Assembly: GCA_000333855.2 (NCBI GenBank)
Contig: CM007327.1
Coordinates: forward strand, 251,486-315,485
DNA from: Endotrypanum monterogeii
Lineage: Eukaryota; Euglenozoa; Kinetoplastea; Trypanosomatida; Trypanosomatidae
Length of the DNA stretch: 64,000 nt
Direction: 5' to 3'
Shown: positions 37,119-47,737 of the stretch, piece by piece
Layout: every line of letters starts with the position of its first letter
How positions within the stretch are numbered: position 1 is the first letter of the stretch
Notes under the pieces: model-generated
Seen by the model: the letters and a program-made list of their open reading frames with translations, nothing else
Told to the model about the DNA's origin: nothing
Databases searched by the model: none
Position numbers and translations under genes: made by a program

Positions 37119-39065
37119 ATGCGAGCGCCGCGGACGCATGTGGTCGACCTTGGCGGTATGCCACGAGAGGAGCTCATCGACATTGCCAAGAGGCAAGCGA
37201 GTCAGATTCGCGAGAAGAACCAGCGTCTCTCTGCTATGGAGGCATTCATCGAAAGTTTTACCGGCGCGCCGGTGGAGGAAAGCCTCCCGGACTCGCACGC
37301 CTACCCAAGAATTCTTCCCAACAACGCGAGGGCCACAGCGCCTGTTTTGAGCACTTCTCCATCCGCTACACCCACTGTTGCCACCGTTCCCGCATCGCAG
37401 CTGTCTGAGCTGCAGCAGACACTAGAAGAAGAACAGCTGCAGCACACTTTGCGTGTCTCACAGCTGGAGGAGCAACTACGGGAGCGTCGGCGAGAGTATG
37501 AACAGCTTCAGGCGAAGGTTGACGCGTGGAAGGAGGAGGTCATGGCGATCATGACAACCGATCAGGAGCGCATCCGCAGCCTCGAAGCTCAGCTGGACGG
37601 GGTAGCGGCCTCATCGCATGGGCCATTGTTGTCCCCTTATGTACTGCCCGGCGCCCCCCCCAGAGATGCCACGGTGCCGTCAGTGGACGCTGAGGAGCAT
37701 CATAGCACGGCCCTGTACCAACAGCGAGAGTCTGGGGTGTCCGCTTTTCGAGAGGAGCTCCCTACAGTTACAGAGGGGCACCAGCGAGCTCAGTCTCAGC
37801 CTCAGCGCCCGCTGCCGGCTGCTACTGCCACACTGATCCTCGAGAAATCTTCAACAACGGCGTCGCCGGCAGTCCTCAGTCCTCAGCCTTCCCCTCCCCC
37901 AGCAGCACTGTCCGGGGACACGCTGTCTAGGTCGCCAGGCCAAATGACTGCGTCCGACATCCCCGAAGATGTCCTTCAGGAGGCCGTGCAGGCCCAGCTG
38001 GGGTCGTGGAAGGTGCAGGCTGACTCCGAGGCTCTGGCGCACAAGGGTCGAATTGAGGAGCTCGAGGCGCAGCTGGCGGCACTAAGGGAAGTTACGGACG
38101 CCGGTGAAGCTTCCAGGGATTGTCTGCTAGCGGAAGCTGAGGCGCTGCGCGCGGAGGTAAGCCGCCTGCAGGTGGGGCTACAGACTGCGCAGCGAGAGCG
38201 AGAGACACTGGAGGAGTCCACCGGCTCCCAGATGGAGATGTGCCGTGCTGCTTGTGAGGATAAAATTGCAGAGCTGAAGCTGGAAATGAACCGACTGCGT
38301 GCCGCTGTCGATGCTGCCCAGGTTGAACGAGATGCTGCTGTGAGCGTGTCTACTGCCGAGTACGTGAGAGAGGCTGGGTCGCTTCGCGCCGACATAAATC
38401 GCCTGAGGGAGGAGCTCTGCACCGTTGCCGAGGAGCGAGACAACGCGACAGTCACGCTGAGGGCGTTCAGAGAAAAAATGAACGAGTGGAAGGCAAAGGT
38501 GCGCGGTGTTGTAGAGGATGGCGAGGCGCAGCGTCGTGCATTAGAGGCAGAGGTGCGTTTTTTGAAGGAGCAGCAGCTCGCTGCCGCTGCCGTCGCAGCA
38601 GCTGAGGTGGTTGTGGAACATGCAGCCACACAAACAGAGAAGAGTCAGGGTATGACTGCGAATGCGCTCGACACCTGCGCCGTCTTCACAAAGGGCAAAG
38701 AGGAATGTACCCAGACGGATGTGGTGGCTGGCGAGTTGACCAACGATCTCACGGAGAGTCTCGTTGCTGCTGTGCGAGACGTCGCAGTTCAAACCACACT
38801 GACCACGGAGGAGGCTCCTCTTGGGGCTGAAATTGTGACATCTTCCGGACAGAGTCCCACGGTCCCACTTCCACGGCACCGGTGCAAGGTAGAAGATTTC
38901 TCAGAGGAGTGTAAGTCTCTGGAGGCCGAGAACGCTCGGCTTCATCGCGCTCTCGCACAGCTATCTAATTTCCGCGCAGAGGTGATGCACGAGGTCCGCG
39001 CGGCTGCAACGGATTTTGTGTTTTCGCCGGTCTCCTTACATGGTGTCTATTCAGGATCTGTGTGA
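37119..39065 (+). CDS. Coiled-coil protein of unknown function
   Basis: A 648-residue protein from ATG 37119. It opens with a short conserved-looking block (MPREELIDIAKRQASQIREK), itself helical. Heptad-type coiled coil covers about residues 95-165 (LQQTLEEEQLQHTLRVSQLE) and again about 285-510 (LEAQLAALREVT, RLQVGLQTAQRERETLEE, NRLREELCTVAEERDNA), separated by a Ser/Pro/Thr-rich linker. It ends with a last helix (EECKSLEAENARLHRALAQL) and a short hydrophobic tail. Long parallel coiled coils of this type occur in golgins, cytoskeletal linkers and basal-body or flagellar components. No GRIP domain, membrane helix or motor domain is visible, so location cannot be assigned. Confidence 0.86.
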   Translation: MRAPRTHVVDLGGMPREELIDIAKRQASQIREKNQRLSAMEAFIESFTGAPVEESLPDSHAYPRILPNNARATAPVLSTSPSATPTVATVPASQLSELQQTLEEEQLQHTLRVSQLEEQLRERRREYEQLQAKVDAWKEEVMAIMTTDQERIRSLEAQLDGVAASSHGPLLSPYVLPGAPPRDATVPSVDAEEHHSTALYQQRESGVSAFREELPTVTEGHQRAQSQPQRPLPAATATLILEKSSTTASPAVLSPQPSPPPAALSGDTLSRSPGQMTASDIPEDVLQEAVQAQLGSWKVQADSEALAHKGRIEELEAQLAALREVTDAGEASRDCLLAEAEALRAEVSRLQVGLQTAQRERETLEESTGSQMEMCRAACEDKIAELKLEMNRLRAAVDAAQVERDAAVSVSTAEYVREAGSLRADINRLREELCTVAEERDNATVTLRAFREKMNEWKAKVRGVVEDGEAQRRALEAEVRFLKEQQLAAAAVAAAEVVVEHAATQTEKSQGMTANALDTCAVFTKGKEECTQTDVVAGELTNDLTESLVAAVRDVAVQTTLTTEEAPLGAEIVTSSGQSPTVPLPRHRCKVEDFSEECKSLEAENARLHRALAQLSNFRAEVMHEVRAAATDFVFSPVSLHGVYSGSV

Positions 39066-40428
39066 TGCTGTAGAACAGGTGATTGTGCCCTAAAGGGTGA
39101 ACACGGGAAGGTGTCGTGGGGCTGCCTTGTGTTATTCTTCTTCTGCTGTTGCTGCCGCAACAACTATGCGCTTTTTTTTGGTGTTGTTCGTTTTTTTTTC
39201 CTCCCCCCCCCTTACTCAGCTTCTGTGTGTGTGTGCGTGTGGTGGATCCCGTTGTTTGTGTTTCACCACTTGATGAGAATGCCTCCCGGGGACATTTTGT
39301 TGCATCTGTCTATGCCATCCACTCGCTGATCATCGCAGGAGTCTCCCCCCCCCTCCCCCCCTCCCCTCCCCACACACACACAGACACACACACACCTTGC
39401 TATCGCGGGAAGGTGAGTATCTTGAAGTCAAAGATATGGAGCATTCATCTGCATCGGGTGTATCGCAGCAAAAGTAGCTTGAATGTATGCATGGGAGATA
39501 TTCTGTGTCTGAAATTTGCTTGCTGGTACGTTTTCACACGTTTGTGTCTGTCTGTGATGGACAGCTGAGGTATCTCGACGTTTTATTCTTTTAATTTTCG
39601 GAGGTAGGAAGGCCTGTTCGCCGATCCTTTTTTTTTTTTTGCCTCCTCCCCGTACACACGCAGTTGATATGGCTGGCTGCACTCATGATATCTTAAATTT
39701 TGTTTGTTGCTTGTGCCTCTATTCTTCCTGCTCATTCTCACCCTTCCTAAAATTTTCACTGGTTTTCCTTTCTCACTGTCTTTTCCGTTTTCCCTACCCG
39801 CTACCTCAACACCCCATAATCACACACACACACACACACACACGCCGTCTACCAATCAAAGGTGAAAGTTTCTAATTTTTTTTTGCTTTCCGTTAATTTT
39901 TTTTTTCTTGCTTCCATTTTTTACATTTGCGTACATCTCACAAAAGAGTCACTCGGAAACCAAAAGCTGTCCCCTCTTCCTCCTCAGTCCTTCCTGCACC
40001 CACAGTCACATACTTGTGCCCCCACTCCCTCCTGAACCACTCACACAAGGATCTCCCCCCCCCCCATCTTCAGTTTTCTGTTGATAGTTGCTCCCCTGCT
40101 TTTTTTTTTTTGGCATTCTTCTTCCCCTCTCCTCTCTACCATTGCGCATATAGAATTTGAGACATCTTCGATATCAGCTACTCGACTGTTGCTTTGCGCG
40201 TCTTTTCTGTCCGTATTCCTTAATTGTTTTACATATATGCGCGTGTTTTAGGCGTCCCGCTTTTCCTCCCCCTCCCCATCAACTAGTCTCTCCACCTCTT
40301 ACTTCTTTGCCTCGCGTCATCTCAAGAGGGATAGCAGCCACAAGACTAACACAAGCAAAACACACACACGCACAACCCGCAACATAGCCTCAACCCTTGG
40401 GGTGGAGACTTTCACATTTCCGCAAATA
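39066..40428 (+). other. Spacer before first Ca2+-ATPase
   Basis: No gene. Poly-T near 39171 and 39628, C-rich blocks near 39345-39370, CA runs near 39371-39392 and 39824-39843, and T-rich sequence around 39877-39925. Pyrimidine tracts at 40020-40150 and 40260-40320 precede an AG at 40325-40326 that fits a trans-splice acceptor. Confidence 0.65.
40259..40326 (+). promoter_or_regulatory. Candidate trans-splice acceptor for first Ca2+-ATPase
   Basis: A long C/T-rich tract leads to CTCAAG ending at 40326, about 100 bases before the ATG at 40429. An internal AG at about 40285 splits the tract and is an alternative. Confidence 0.4.
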
Positions 40429-43400
40429 ATGCCTCATGATTCGAAGAGCGTTGTGGTGATCGGCGAGGAGCCCCCGCTGAACACCTCTGGCACCACAACA
40501 GGCTTGTTGTCTTCTGACGCTGTTTCTGCTGCAGACGACGCAATTGGCAGCAGACTCCAAAAACCGTTGGAAAGCATATTTGGCCGTGCAAACGAGGCAA
40601 TGCCGCTCTACGAGAAGCTCGGAAAGGTGGAGGGTGTCGCGAGGACACTGCACACCTCCCTGAAGAACGGCTTGGATGTCGCTACGGTGGAGGAGCGGCG
40701 GAACTTCTTTGGGCGGAACGCGCTGCCCGTGGACCCGCCCTTGACCTTCTGGGAGATCTACAAGGCGACGTGGAACGACAACATGATCCGCCTGCTGACG
40801 GCGGCGGCTTTTGTGTCGCTCATCCTCGGCCTGACTGTGCCGGACCCCGGCCAGACGACGGTGAACTACAAGACGGGCTGGATCGAGGGATTCGCCATCA
40901 TTTGCTCTGTTCTGGTCGTGACGACTGTGTCCTCCATGAATGACTATCGCAAGGAGCAGAAGTTCCACAAGCTGACGGAGGAGAACTCTGCGCAGCCGAT
41001 TCGTGTGCGTCGCGGGGGGGAGGAGGTCACGATTGATGTCACGGAGATCGTGGTTGGCGACATCGTGAGCCTGTCGCCGGGCCTTGTGGTTCCGGTGGAT
41101 GGGTTCTACGTGACGGGGATGAGCGTGGTGATAGACGAGAGCAGCGTGACGGGCGAGAACGACCCGAAAAAGAAAAGCACGGATGCTCCGATAATCCTGA
41201 CGGGGACTGTGGTGAACACGGCCGAGGACGCGTACATGCTGGCGTGCGCCGTGGGTGAGCGGTCGTTTGGTGGCAAGCTGCTGCTGGAGTCGCGCGGTGC
41301 TGCCGCGCCGCGGCCGACGCCACTGCAGGAGCGTCTAGACGAGCTTGCGGACCTCATCGGCAGCGTGGGTATTGGTGCTGCCGCGGTGCTGCTGGTCCTC
41401 CTCTCGTTTATGCACACGATCCGCATGCTGCGACACGAGCCGGGTGCTTCCTACCGCGACTTTCTCGACTACTTCCTGCTGTGCGTAGCGATTGTGGTGG
41501 TGGCCGTGCCGGAGGGTCTGCCGCTTGCGGTGACCATCGCGCTGGCCTACTCGCAGAGCAAGATGCACGACGACAACAACCAGGTGCGTCGCCTGCGTGC
41601 GTGCGAGACGATGGGCAACGCGACGCAGATCTGCAGCGACAAGACGGGTACGCTGACGCAAAACCTGATGAGCGTGGTGCAGGGGTATATTGGCATGCAG
41701 CGCTTCCGCGTCAGTCAGCCCGGGGATCTGCCGCAGCCCATCACGGCGTTGCGCGAGGTGAGCGAGCGGAGCCGTGCGCGACTGCTGGAGGGCCTTGCGA
41801 TCAACAGCTCGAGTGAGAAGGTTGTGGCGACGACCGACAGGGACGGGCAACAGGTTGCTCCGTACTGGCAGTGGGGCTCAGGCAAAGGCAACAAGACGGA
41901 CAACGCGCTGCTGGACTTCGTGGATCGTGCTTCGATAACAGATTCACGCGCAGACGACATGCAGTTGCGGCCGCACCAGCGGATCCGCGAGGTGTGCCGG
42001 CAGCGTGGGTTCACCATCTTCCCCTTCACGAGCGACCGGAAGCGCATGAGCGCTGTTGTGCGACAGGAGGACGGGACGCTGCTGCACTACGTGAAGGGTG
42101 GGTCCGAGCGCATTTTGCCTCTCTGCGACCGGTACGTCAATGAGGCGGGCGATGAGGTGGTCATGACGGAGGAGGCGCGAAATCTCATTACGGCACAGCT
42201 GCGGTCATTCGCCACGGACGCGAACCGCACCATTGGCGTCGCATATACGGTGCTTAGCTCCACTGAGCTTCCGGACGATGAGCCGACTGAGATGCTGGTG
42301 TGGCTGTGTCTTCTTGGCATCCAGGATCCGCTGCGCCCCGAGGTAGCGGATGCTGTGCTGAAGTGCCAGATGGCCGGCGTCACTGTGCGTATGTGCACGG
42401 GCGACAACATCGATACCGCCGTGGCGATCGCACGACAGTGCGGGATCTTCAATCGCTCACGCGGTGACCTTGCGATGACTGGCCAGGACTTCCGTAACCT
42501 TGTGTACGACGCGTACGGCGACGAGGAGCGCATGGCGAAGCTGTGGCCTGTGTTGGACCACATGGCGGTGATGGCGCGCTCACAGCCACTAGACAAGCAG
42601 CTTCTTGTGCTGATGCTGATGACTCGGGGCGAGGTTGTGGCTGTGACTGGCGACGGCACGAATGACGCGCCTGCGCTGCGCCTTGCGAACGTTGGGTTTG
42701 TGATGCGGAGCGGGACGGATATTGCTGTGAAGTCTGCGGATATCGTGATGCTGGACGATAACTTCCGTTCCGTCCAACGCGCTGTTGTGTGGGGCCGTTG
42801 TGTGAACGATAACATCCGAAAGTTTCTCCAGCTTCAACTGACGGTGAACTACGTATCTGTTGCGTTGACGTTCATCGGCTCGGTCATGACGGGCGGACAT
42901 TCCTCACCGCTGACGACGGTGCAGCTACTGTGGGTGAACCTGATCATGGATACCCTGGCCGCCCTTGCGCTCGCCACGGAGGAGCCGAGCGACGAGTGCC
43001 TGAAGCGGCCGCCCATTCACCGCAAGGCGCCACTGGTGTCGCGCCGTATGCACATCACGATAACAGTAGTAGCAGTGTACCACCTGGTTCTTGCACTCTT
43101 ATTGCAGGCTTTTGCGAGCGACTTCTTCGATTTCGAGCCCCACAGTCGGAGGCATCAGACAGTCGTATTTAACGTGTTTGTGCTCGGTGCTCTTTTTCAG
43201 ATGCTGAACTGCCGGAAGCTGTATGATGAGGTCGATCTGTTCGAGGGCTTCAATCGCTCAAAGCTGTGCGGTGCTGTATTGTGCTTCTGCGTTTTGTTTC
43301 AAATTATCGCAGTGGAGACGTTCGGAGATTTCATGGACGTGAGCCGTTTGAGCTTCCGAGAATGGACGATGTCGGTGGCGCTAACCTTTGTCACTGTTCC

Positions 43401-43740
43401 TCTCGGCATGGCGTCGAGGATGATACCTGTCAAGGAGATGCATTTCGAGCGGGAGTTCGACGCAGATAATGTCGACGAGGATGCGAGGGATTTTTTGGTG
43501 AAGCTCGCAAAAGACGTTGAGCGAACGGCCGATGAACGTGTGGGCCGTTCTGGGGAGGCGGTGAGCAAGGCGACGCGAGCGCGAGTGCTGAGCCTTTGGT
43601 ACCGCGCATACGCCAAGCACGTGACAGCGCTGCGGGTCGTCAACGCCTTTCGCCGCGCACGCATTGATAATGACATGACGTCGGCGTTGTCGCGCAACGT
43701 ATATCGCGAGATGGTGAGTCTCACCGCACCCAGGCTGTAG
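40429..43740 (+). CDS. P-type Ca2+-ATPase, PMCA (type IIB), copy 1
   Basis: A 1103-residue pump from ATG 40429; the in-frame GTG at 40402 is ignored. It expels Ca2+ from the cytosol using ATP. All P-type landmarks are present: TGE (241-243) in the actuator domain, PEGLP with Glu362 in M4, the phosphorylated Asp404 in CSDKTGTLTQN, KGGSE in the nucleotide domain, TGDGTNDAPAL (740-750) and NLIMD with Asn837 and Asp841 in M6. That is the single-site pattern of PMCA pumps. The C-terminal tail carries a basic amphipathic helix (ALRVVNAFRRARID), a plausible calmodulin-binding site by position. In Trypanosoma brucei two PMCA-type pumps are known, one at the plasma membrane and one in acidocalcisomes; the location of this copy cannot be read from sequence. 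Its core is almost identical to copy 2, but the first 50 residues and the last 225 differ. Confidence 0.96.
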   Translation: MPHDSKSVVVIGEEPPLNTSGTTTGLLSSDAVSAADDAIGSRLQKPLESIFGRANEAMPLYEKLGKVEGVARTLHTSLKNGLDVATVEERRNFFGRNALPVDPPLTFWEIYKATWNDNMIRLLTAAAFVSLILGLTVPDPGQTTVNYKTGWIEGFAIICSVLVVTTVSSMNDYRKEQKFHKLTEENSAQPIRVRRGGEEVTIDVTEIVVGDIVSLSPGLVVPVDGFYVTGMSVVIDESSVTGENDPKKKSTDAPIILTGTVVNTAEDAYMLACAVGERSFGGKLLLESRGAAAPRPTPLQERLDELADLIGSVGIGAAAVLLVLLSFMHTIRMLRHEPGASYRDFLDYFLLCVAIVVVAVPEGLPLAVTIALAYSQSKMHDDNNQVRRLRACETMGNATQICSDKTGTLTQNLMSVVQGYIGMQRFRVSQPGDLPQPITALREVSERSRARLLEGLAINSSSEKVVATTDRDGQQVAPYWQWGSGKGNKTDNALLDFVDRASITDSRADDMQLRPHQRIREVCRQRGFTIFPFTSDRKRMSAVVRQEDGTLLHYVKGGSERILPLCDRYVNEAGDEVVMTEEARNLITAQLRSFATDANRTIGVAYTVLSSTELPDDEPTEMLVWLCLLGIQDPLRPEVADAVLKCQMAGVTVRMCTGDNIDTAVAIARQCGIFNRSRGDLAMTGQDFRNLVYDAYGDEERMAKLWPVLDHMAVMARSQPLDKQLLVLMLMTRGEVVAVTGDGTNDAPALRLANVGFVMRSGTDIAVKSADIVMLDDNFRSVQRAVVWGRCVNDNIRKFLQLQLTVNYVSVALTFIGSVMTGGHSSPLTTVQLLWVNLIMDTLAALALATEEPSDECLKRPPIHRKAPLVSRRMHITITVVAVYHLVLALLLQAFASDFFDFEPHSRRHQTVVFNVFVLGALFQMLNCRKLYDEVDLFEGFNRSKLCGAVLCFCVLFQIIAVETFGDFMDVSRLSFREWTMSVALTFVTVPLGMASRMIPVKEMHFEREFDADNVDEDARDFLVKLAKDVERTADERVGRSGEAVSKATRARVLSLWYRAYAKHVTALRVVNAFRRARIDNDMTSALSRNVYREMVSLTAPRL

Positions 43741-44518
43741 ACCGAGAGTGAGGTGCTGCTGGTGTGTGTGTGTGTGTGTGGGGGAGATGCCGCGGGTACG
43801 GTCGCCGAGAGCTGTTTTGGCGATGAGGGGAAGGTGTGACGCACTGAGACACATCGGCAAAGCTTCCAGAGACTTAGATGGACATGCGACTGCTCTTCTT
43901 AGTGCGCCGCCAAAATCTATTACTGTTCGACAAAAGCCATGTGGTTTCCCCTCTTCATTTGCATCTACTCCAATTGTGTATCAAGCACGACAGGCACACC
44001 GCTCTATACATATGTGGAGGGAGAATAAATTGAAGTCAGACAAGGGGGAAGCAAGAAGGGGGGGGGAGGGGGGCGTGTGGGCGTGATGGAGGTGTGCGAG
44101 CAGAGCGCAGGTCTGCACCGATGACTATTGTCTTTTTCCGTGCACCTCCTTCCCTCCTCTCTGTCTCGATCTATTCTCTGAGTAGCTCGTCGACTTCGGT
44201 GGGGTGGGCAGTGGGTGGGGTTGTGTGCAATGATTTATTTTACCTTCACACATATTCTTGTCCCTTTCTCACTTATCGTTTTTTTTTTTTGGTTTTGTTG
44301 TTCTTGTCCCATGTGAAAAAAAGTACATCTGATGATTGGCGTGTACCATCGCGGCGTTACTGGCTTCAGGCGAGTCTGGAGAGTGTGATGATACCGAAGA
44401 ATGCGACACACAGACGATTTGGATTTGTATTTTGATGGTTTTGACTGTTCTCCTCTTTCTGCCTTGCCGCCTGTCTTTTTTTTTTTGCTGTATCGTTCCC
44501 TCCGTCTCCGCTGTCTCC

Positions 44519-44554
<36 letters not shown>

Positions 44555-45519
44555 CTGTGGAGGGGGGCGCGTATGGGGTGGTACACCGTTTGCGATCAAA
44601 TAGAGGAAGACAGAGGACTCGAGACGACAAATACGCTGCGCACACGTGTCGTGCCCCACTACACAACGCTTGACAAAAAAAAACATTGAAGCCACCACCA
44701 CGGCGAGGGATGGTACTCCCCCCCTCCTTGCGATGCTATCAACACACCAGCGTTGGTGGGCGATCCGCATTGTTGTCCCTATGCAGGGAGGCAAACAGAA
44801 ACGCGGAACGGCTGAGCAGGAAGGCAGTGGTGGGGCGGCGTGGGGACCTGGGTGAGATAGCGTGAGGGAGAGAGTTGCTCGGCCTACGAATGGTGATGCT
44901 GCATCTCCGCCTCCCACCGTAAAGCCTCTCATGCTTAATCCTTGCCGTCTTGTGTGCAAACTGTTTTCCTGTGCGTGTGATCCACTGCCCACGAGCGCGT
45001 CGCGATGACTGAGGGTGATGTCGCACAAAAATGTGGGGGCAGGAAGACATATCTACACGGAGCAGAAGCAGAGTCTTTCTCTGTGCCCCGTGTGTGTGTG
45101 CCACCTTCTTCTATTTTAAGACCCCCCCCTCCCCAATGGTCTCATAGTTTGCTGGTATCTTTCTTTGTAGATAATAGTGCTTCACCTCTCCTCTCCTCTC
45201 GCTCTCGCTGTGCCCCGTTCTGTCTCATTGTCTGCCCCGACTGCGAAAACGACTCACCGTCGTCGACACAATTAACCTCGTGCTTGCACACACGTTTGTA
45301 CACCTCTACGGCCCCCAACATATATATATATATATATATATATATGTATAATACGTTGACGAATAGCTTCACATCATCATACTACGGGAAGGTATACCCC
45401 CCCTCCCCCTCATACACAGACACATACACTTGCAAAAGGGAAAACGAGACGCGCATACGACTAGCGATCGGATAGGTAACAAGCAAACAAATAAAAAAAA
45501 AACTAAGAAGACGGGCGAC
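43741..45519 (+). other. Spacer between Ca2+-ATPase copy 1 and eIF3h
   Basis: No supported gene in 1.78 kb. It contains (GT)n near 43763-43780, a G-rich run near 44057-44075, poly-T at 44279-44291, (GT)n at about 44523-44552, poly-A near 44675, a poly-C run near 45122, CT-rich sequence at 45180-45235 and (TA)n at 45320-45346. Open frames are short and repeat-driven. Confidence 0.65.
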
Positions 45520-46527
45520 ATGTACGCTGGGTTCCCTAGGCTGAACGTAACGGAGGTGCAGGAAGGCATCGACCTTGACTTTGAGTTGGCGAATGAGAAG
45601 GGTTGCGTGAAGGTGACCGAGTTTCCGGTGCCAAAGGAGGTGCATCTCTCTTTCCCCGCCGTATGCGCGCTGCTCTACAATGCCCGCACAGCGACAAGCA
45701 GTCGCAACATCTTTGGCAGCGTAATCGGCCTGCAGCTGCAGGACGTGGTGGAGGTGACGGATGTCAAAATTAACCCTTCCATCGAAATTGAAGAGGATGA
45801 CCGCATGACCGAGGAGGAGCGGATGGAGCGGGTGCGCAAGGAGCGGAAGCTGCTGGACGTCGACAAGACAATTTTTGAGAACATGTACACCCAGGAGAAC
45901 CTCGACACGAACGTCATTGGGCAATTCGTCATTTCCAGTGCACGCTTCAACCCCTTCTCCACGCGTACGATGCGCAAGCTGCAGGAGTTGCACAAGGAGA
46001 GCTTGCCAGCCCTTCTGCTGACGTATGATCCCTTCCGCACGAGCCTGCTGGGTCGTCCGCACATTCGTGCCTACACACCAACGGCCGCCTACTACAAATA
46101 TGACGCGCTCGTGTCGACGGAGCGCGGTTACCAGCGCCGCCGCAGCCTTGCGCAGTACGCTAAGGAGAGCGGAGTCACCAAGGAGGGGGTGCTTCACGAG
46201 ATTCCGGTGAAGCTGGAGGTTGACGCCTTTCACAAATTGAACCTGATGAACGTGTCGCCTGTTCAGGTCGGAGATTCCTTCAAGGCCATCCAGAGTTTGG
46301 CTGTCAGCAACTACATCGAGGCCCTGCTTAGCTCTATCCGCAACAACACGGATCAGCTGAAGCAGAAGCTGGACTACGAGGGCAACACAAAGGATAATGG
46401 TAACGTTCCCGTCGGCCAGGATGCGGAAACAATGTTGCTTATGAAGCACATCCGTGACCAGATGGACCATCTCGATGCAATCTGCGATAGCACTCTCCTG
46501 TATTCCTCGATGCTCCGCGACTTGTAG
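45520..46527 (+). CDS. EIF3H: Translation initiation factor eIF3 subunit h
   Basis: A 335-residue protein from ATG 45520; the frame is open further upstream only from a TTG through a poly-A patch. The N-terminal half is an MPN domain: VHLSFPAVCALLYNA, then IFGSVIGLQLQDVVEVTDVKI and, later, ALLLTYDPFRTSLL, matching the MPN-minus subunit eIF3h. It lacks the JAMM zinc-protease residues (no His-x-His with a downstream Asp), so it is structural, as expected for eIF3h. The second half, VLHEIPVKLEVDAFHKLNLMNV onward, matches the eIF3h-specific EEVPI motif and following helices. eIF3h is part of the octameric core of eIF3 and binds the 40S subunit in the cytosol. The gene lies between two pumps to which it has no functional link. 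Confidence 0.9.
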   Translation: MYAGFPRLNVTEVQEGIDLDFELANEKGCVKVTEFPVPKEVHLSFPAVCALLYNARTATSSRNIFGSVIGLQLQDVVEVTDVKINPSIEIEEDDRMTEEERMERVRKERKLLDVDKTIFENMYTQENLDTNVIGQFVISSARFNPFSTRTMRKLQELHKESLPALLLTYDPFRTSLLGRPHIRAYTPTAAYYKYDALVSTERGYQRRRSLAQYAKESGVTKEGVLHEIPVKLEVDAFHKLNLMNVSPVQVGDSFKAIQSLAVSNYIEALLSSIRNNTDQLKQKLDYEGNTKDNGNVPVGQDAETMLLMKHIRDQMDHLDAICDSTLLYSSMLRDL

Positions 46528-47737
46528 AGGGCAAAAGCGAGATGCAGAAAGATGACATACAGTGCTGAGACGTCGCCGACGACGTCGTGGATCTAGCTAG
46601 TGGCCTGTGACCTCCCCCTTTCTCCTCCCTGAATTATTATTTTTTCAATTTTTTTTTTTTCGTAGGCGGGCGTGTGTGTGTGTGTGTGTGTGTGTGCGGG
46701 CGTGCGTGTGTGTGTATAGTGGAGAGGAGGAATTGGTTGATTGGTTGTTTATTAAATTACTTTTAAGTGCAAACGAAGGAGAATGGCGCGCCTAAAGCGG
46801 TTGAAGCCTTTCGTCGTTGGCCTACACGCATGTGTTTTGTCAAGTACATGTCGTCTCCCCCCCCCCCTCCTGTGCCCCTCTTGTCACGCCTAGGTCCAAA
46901 ACCTCTCTGGTCTATGAGAAAGGAGGCGGTGGTGGAGGTGGTGGTGGTGGTGGTGCAGCGGTGAGGGAGGAGGCACGTACGTGTACGAGCAGAGGCCGAG
47001 AGGCGCATCAAAGATAGTGAGAGAGGAGGAGCCCTCTGGGGTCAGTGTGGGGCTGTTTGATGTGCTGAGGTGTCTGTGCCTTCGTGGATGGCGGGCAGCC
47101 GGTAAACAAAAAGAAAATGAAGCAAACAAATGAAAAAGGCTCCACACAAATACGCGAGAAAGAGTAGGGGGTGGGGTCGAAGGAGGAATGAAGGGGGACA
47201 CACACAAATACACACACACATAAAAGAATCGGCACCAGGAACACCGTTCATTTTGTGCCAATTTTGATGATGTGCACAGATGCAGGTGGTGGTCTTCCTC
47301 ACTCGACATCTCCCACGTATACACACACTCATACATTTGCCAAACAAGTGTTTCGTGTCTTTACCGTCAGATGTGTGCACGGAAGTGTTCCGTCAGCGGC
47401 TATTCGAAGCCTCCAGTGGCGACTCTATCATCTCACCTCACCTCACCTCTCTCCCTTTGATTTCTCTCCGTGGTTTCACGGTAACTTTCTTCAGCGGTGA
47501 GGCCGACAACATATCTATCATTGCTTAAGTAGAACATCTATTAGACGTATACATAAAATATATATTTATATATACTCCGGAGAGTTGGGCCTAACGACAT
47601 ACCAGCACAGATTTCTTCTGGCTTCTCCCTCCTTCTCCCCACCTTTTTAAATCCTACGTACACCCACTGGGAGGAGAGGGGGGGTCAGCGTGCATATCTG
47701 TCCTTCGTAAGCATCCATTCCGGTGCTGGCTAAAACG
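46528..47737 (+). other. Spacer between eIF3h and Ca2+-ATPase copy 2
   Basis: No gene. It includes poly-T at 46649-46661, (GT)n at 46674-46695, a GGT-rich block at 46923-46960, CA-rich stretches near 47200-47222, a short TA run near 47557-47573 and a CT tract at 47617-47650 preceding an AG at 47672-47673 that suits trans-splicing. It shows no obvious homology to the region upstream of copy 1. Confidence 0.65.
47617..47673 (+). promoter_or_regulatory. Candidate trans-splice acceptor for Ca2+-ATPase copy 2
   Basis: A C/T-rich tract (TTCTCCCTCCTTCTCCCC) followed by the first strong AG at 47672-47673, 64 bases before the ATG at 47738. Inferred from layout. Confidence 0.45.

Noticed and set aside
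37119..39065. GRIP-domain golgin
   Set aside because: The C-terminal residues do not show the GRIP pattern; only a generic coiled coil is supported.
40390..40968. Minus-strand open frames repeated identically in both Ca2+-ATPase genes
   Set aside because: Their identity only reflects the duplicated pump core on the + strand.
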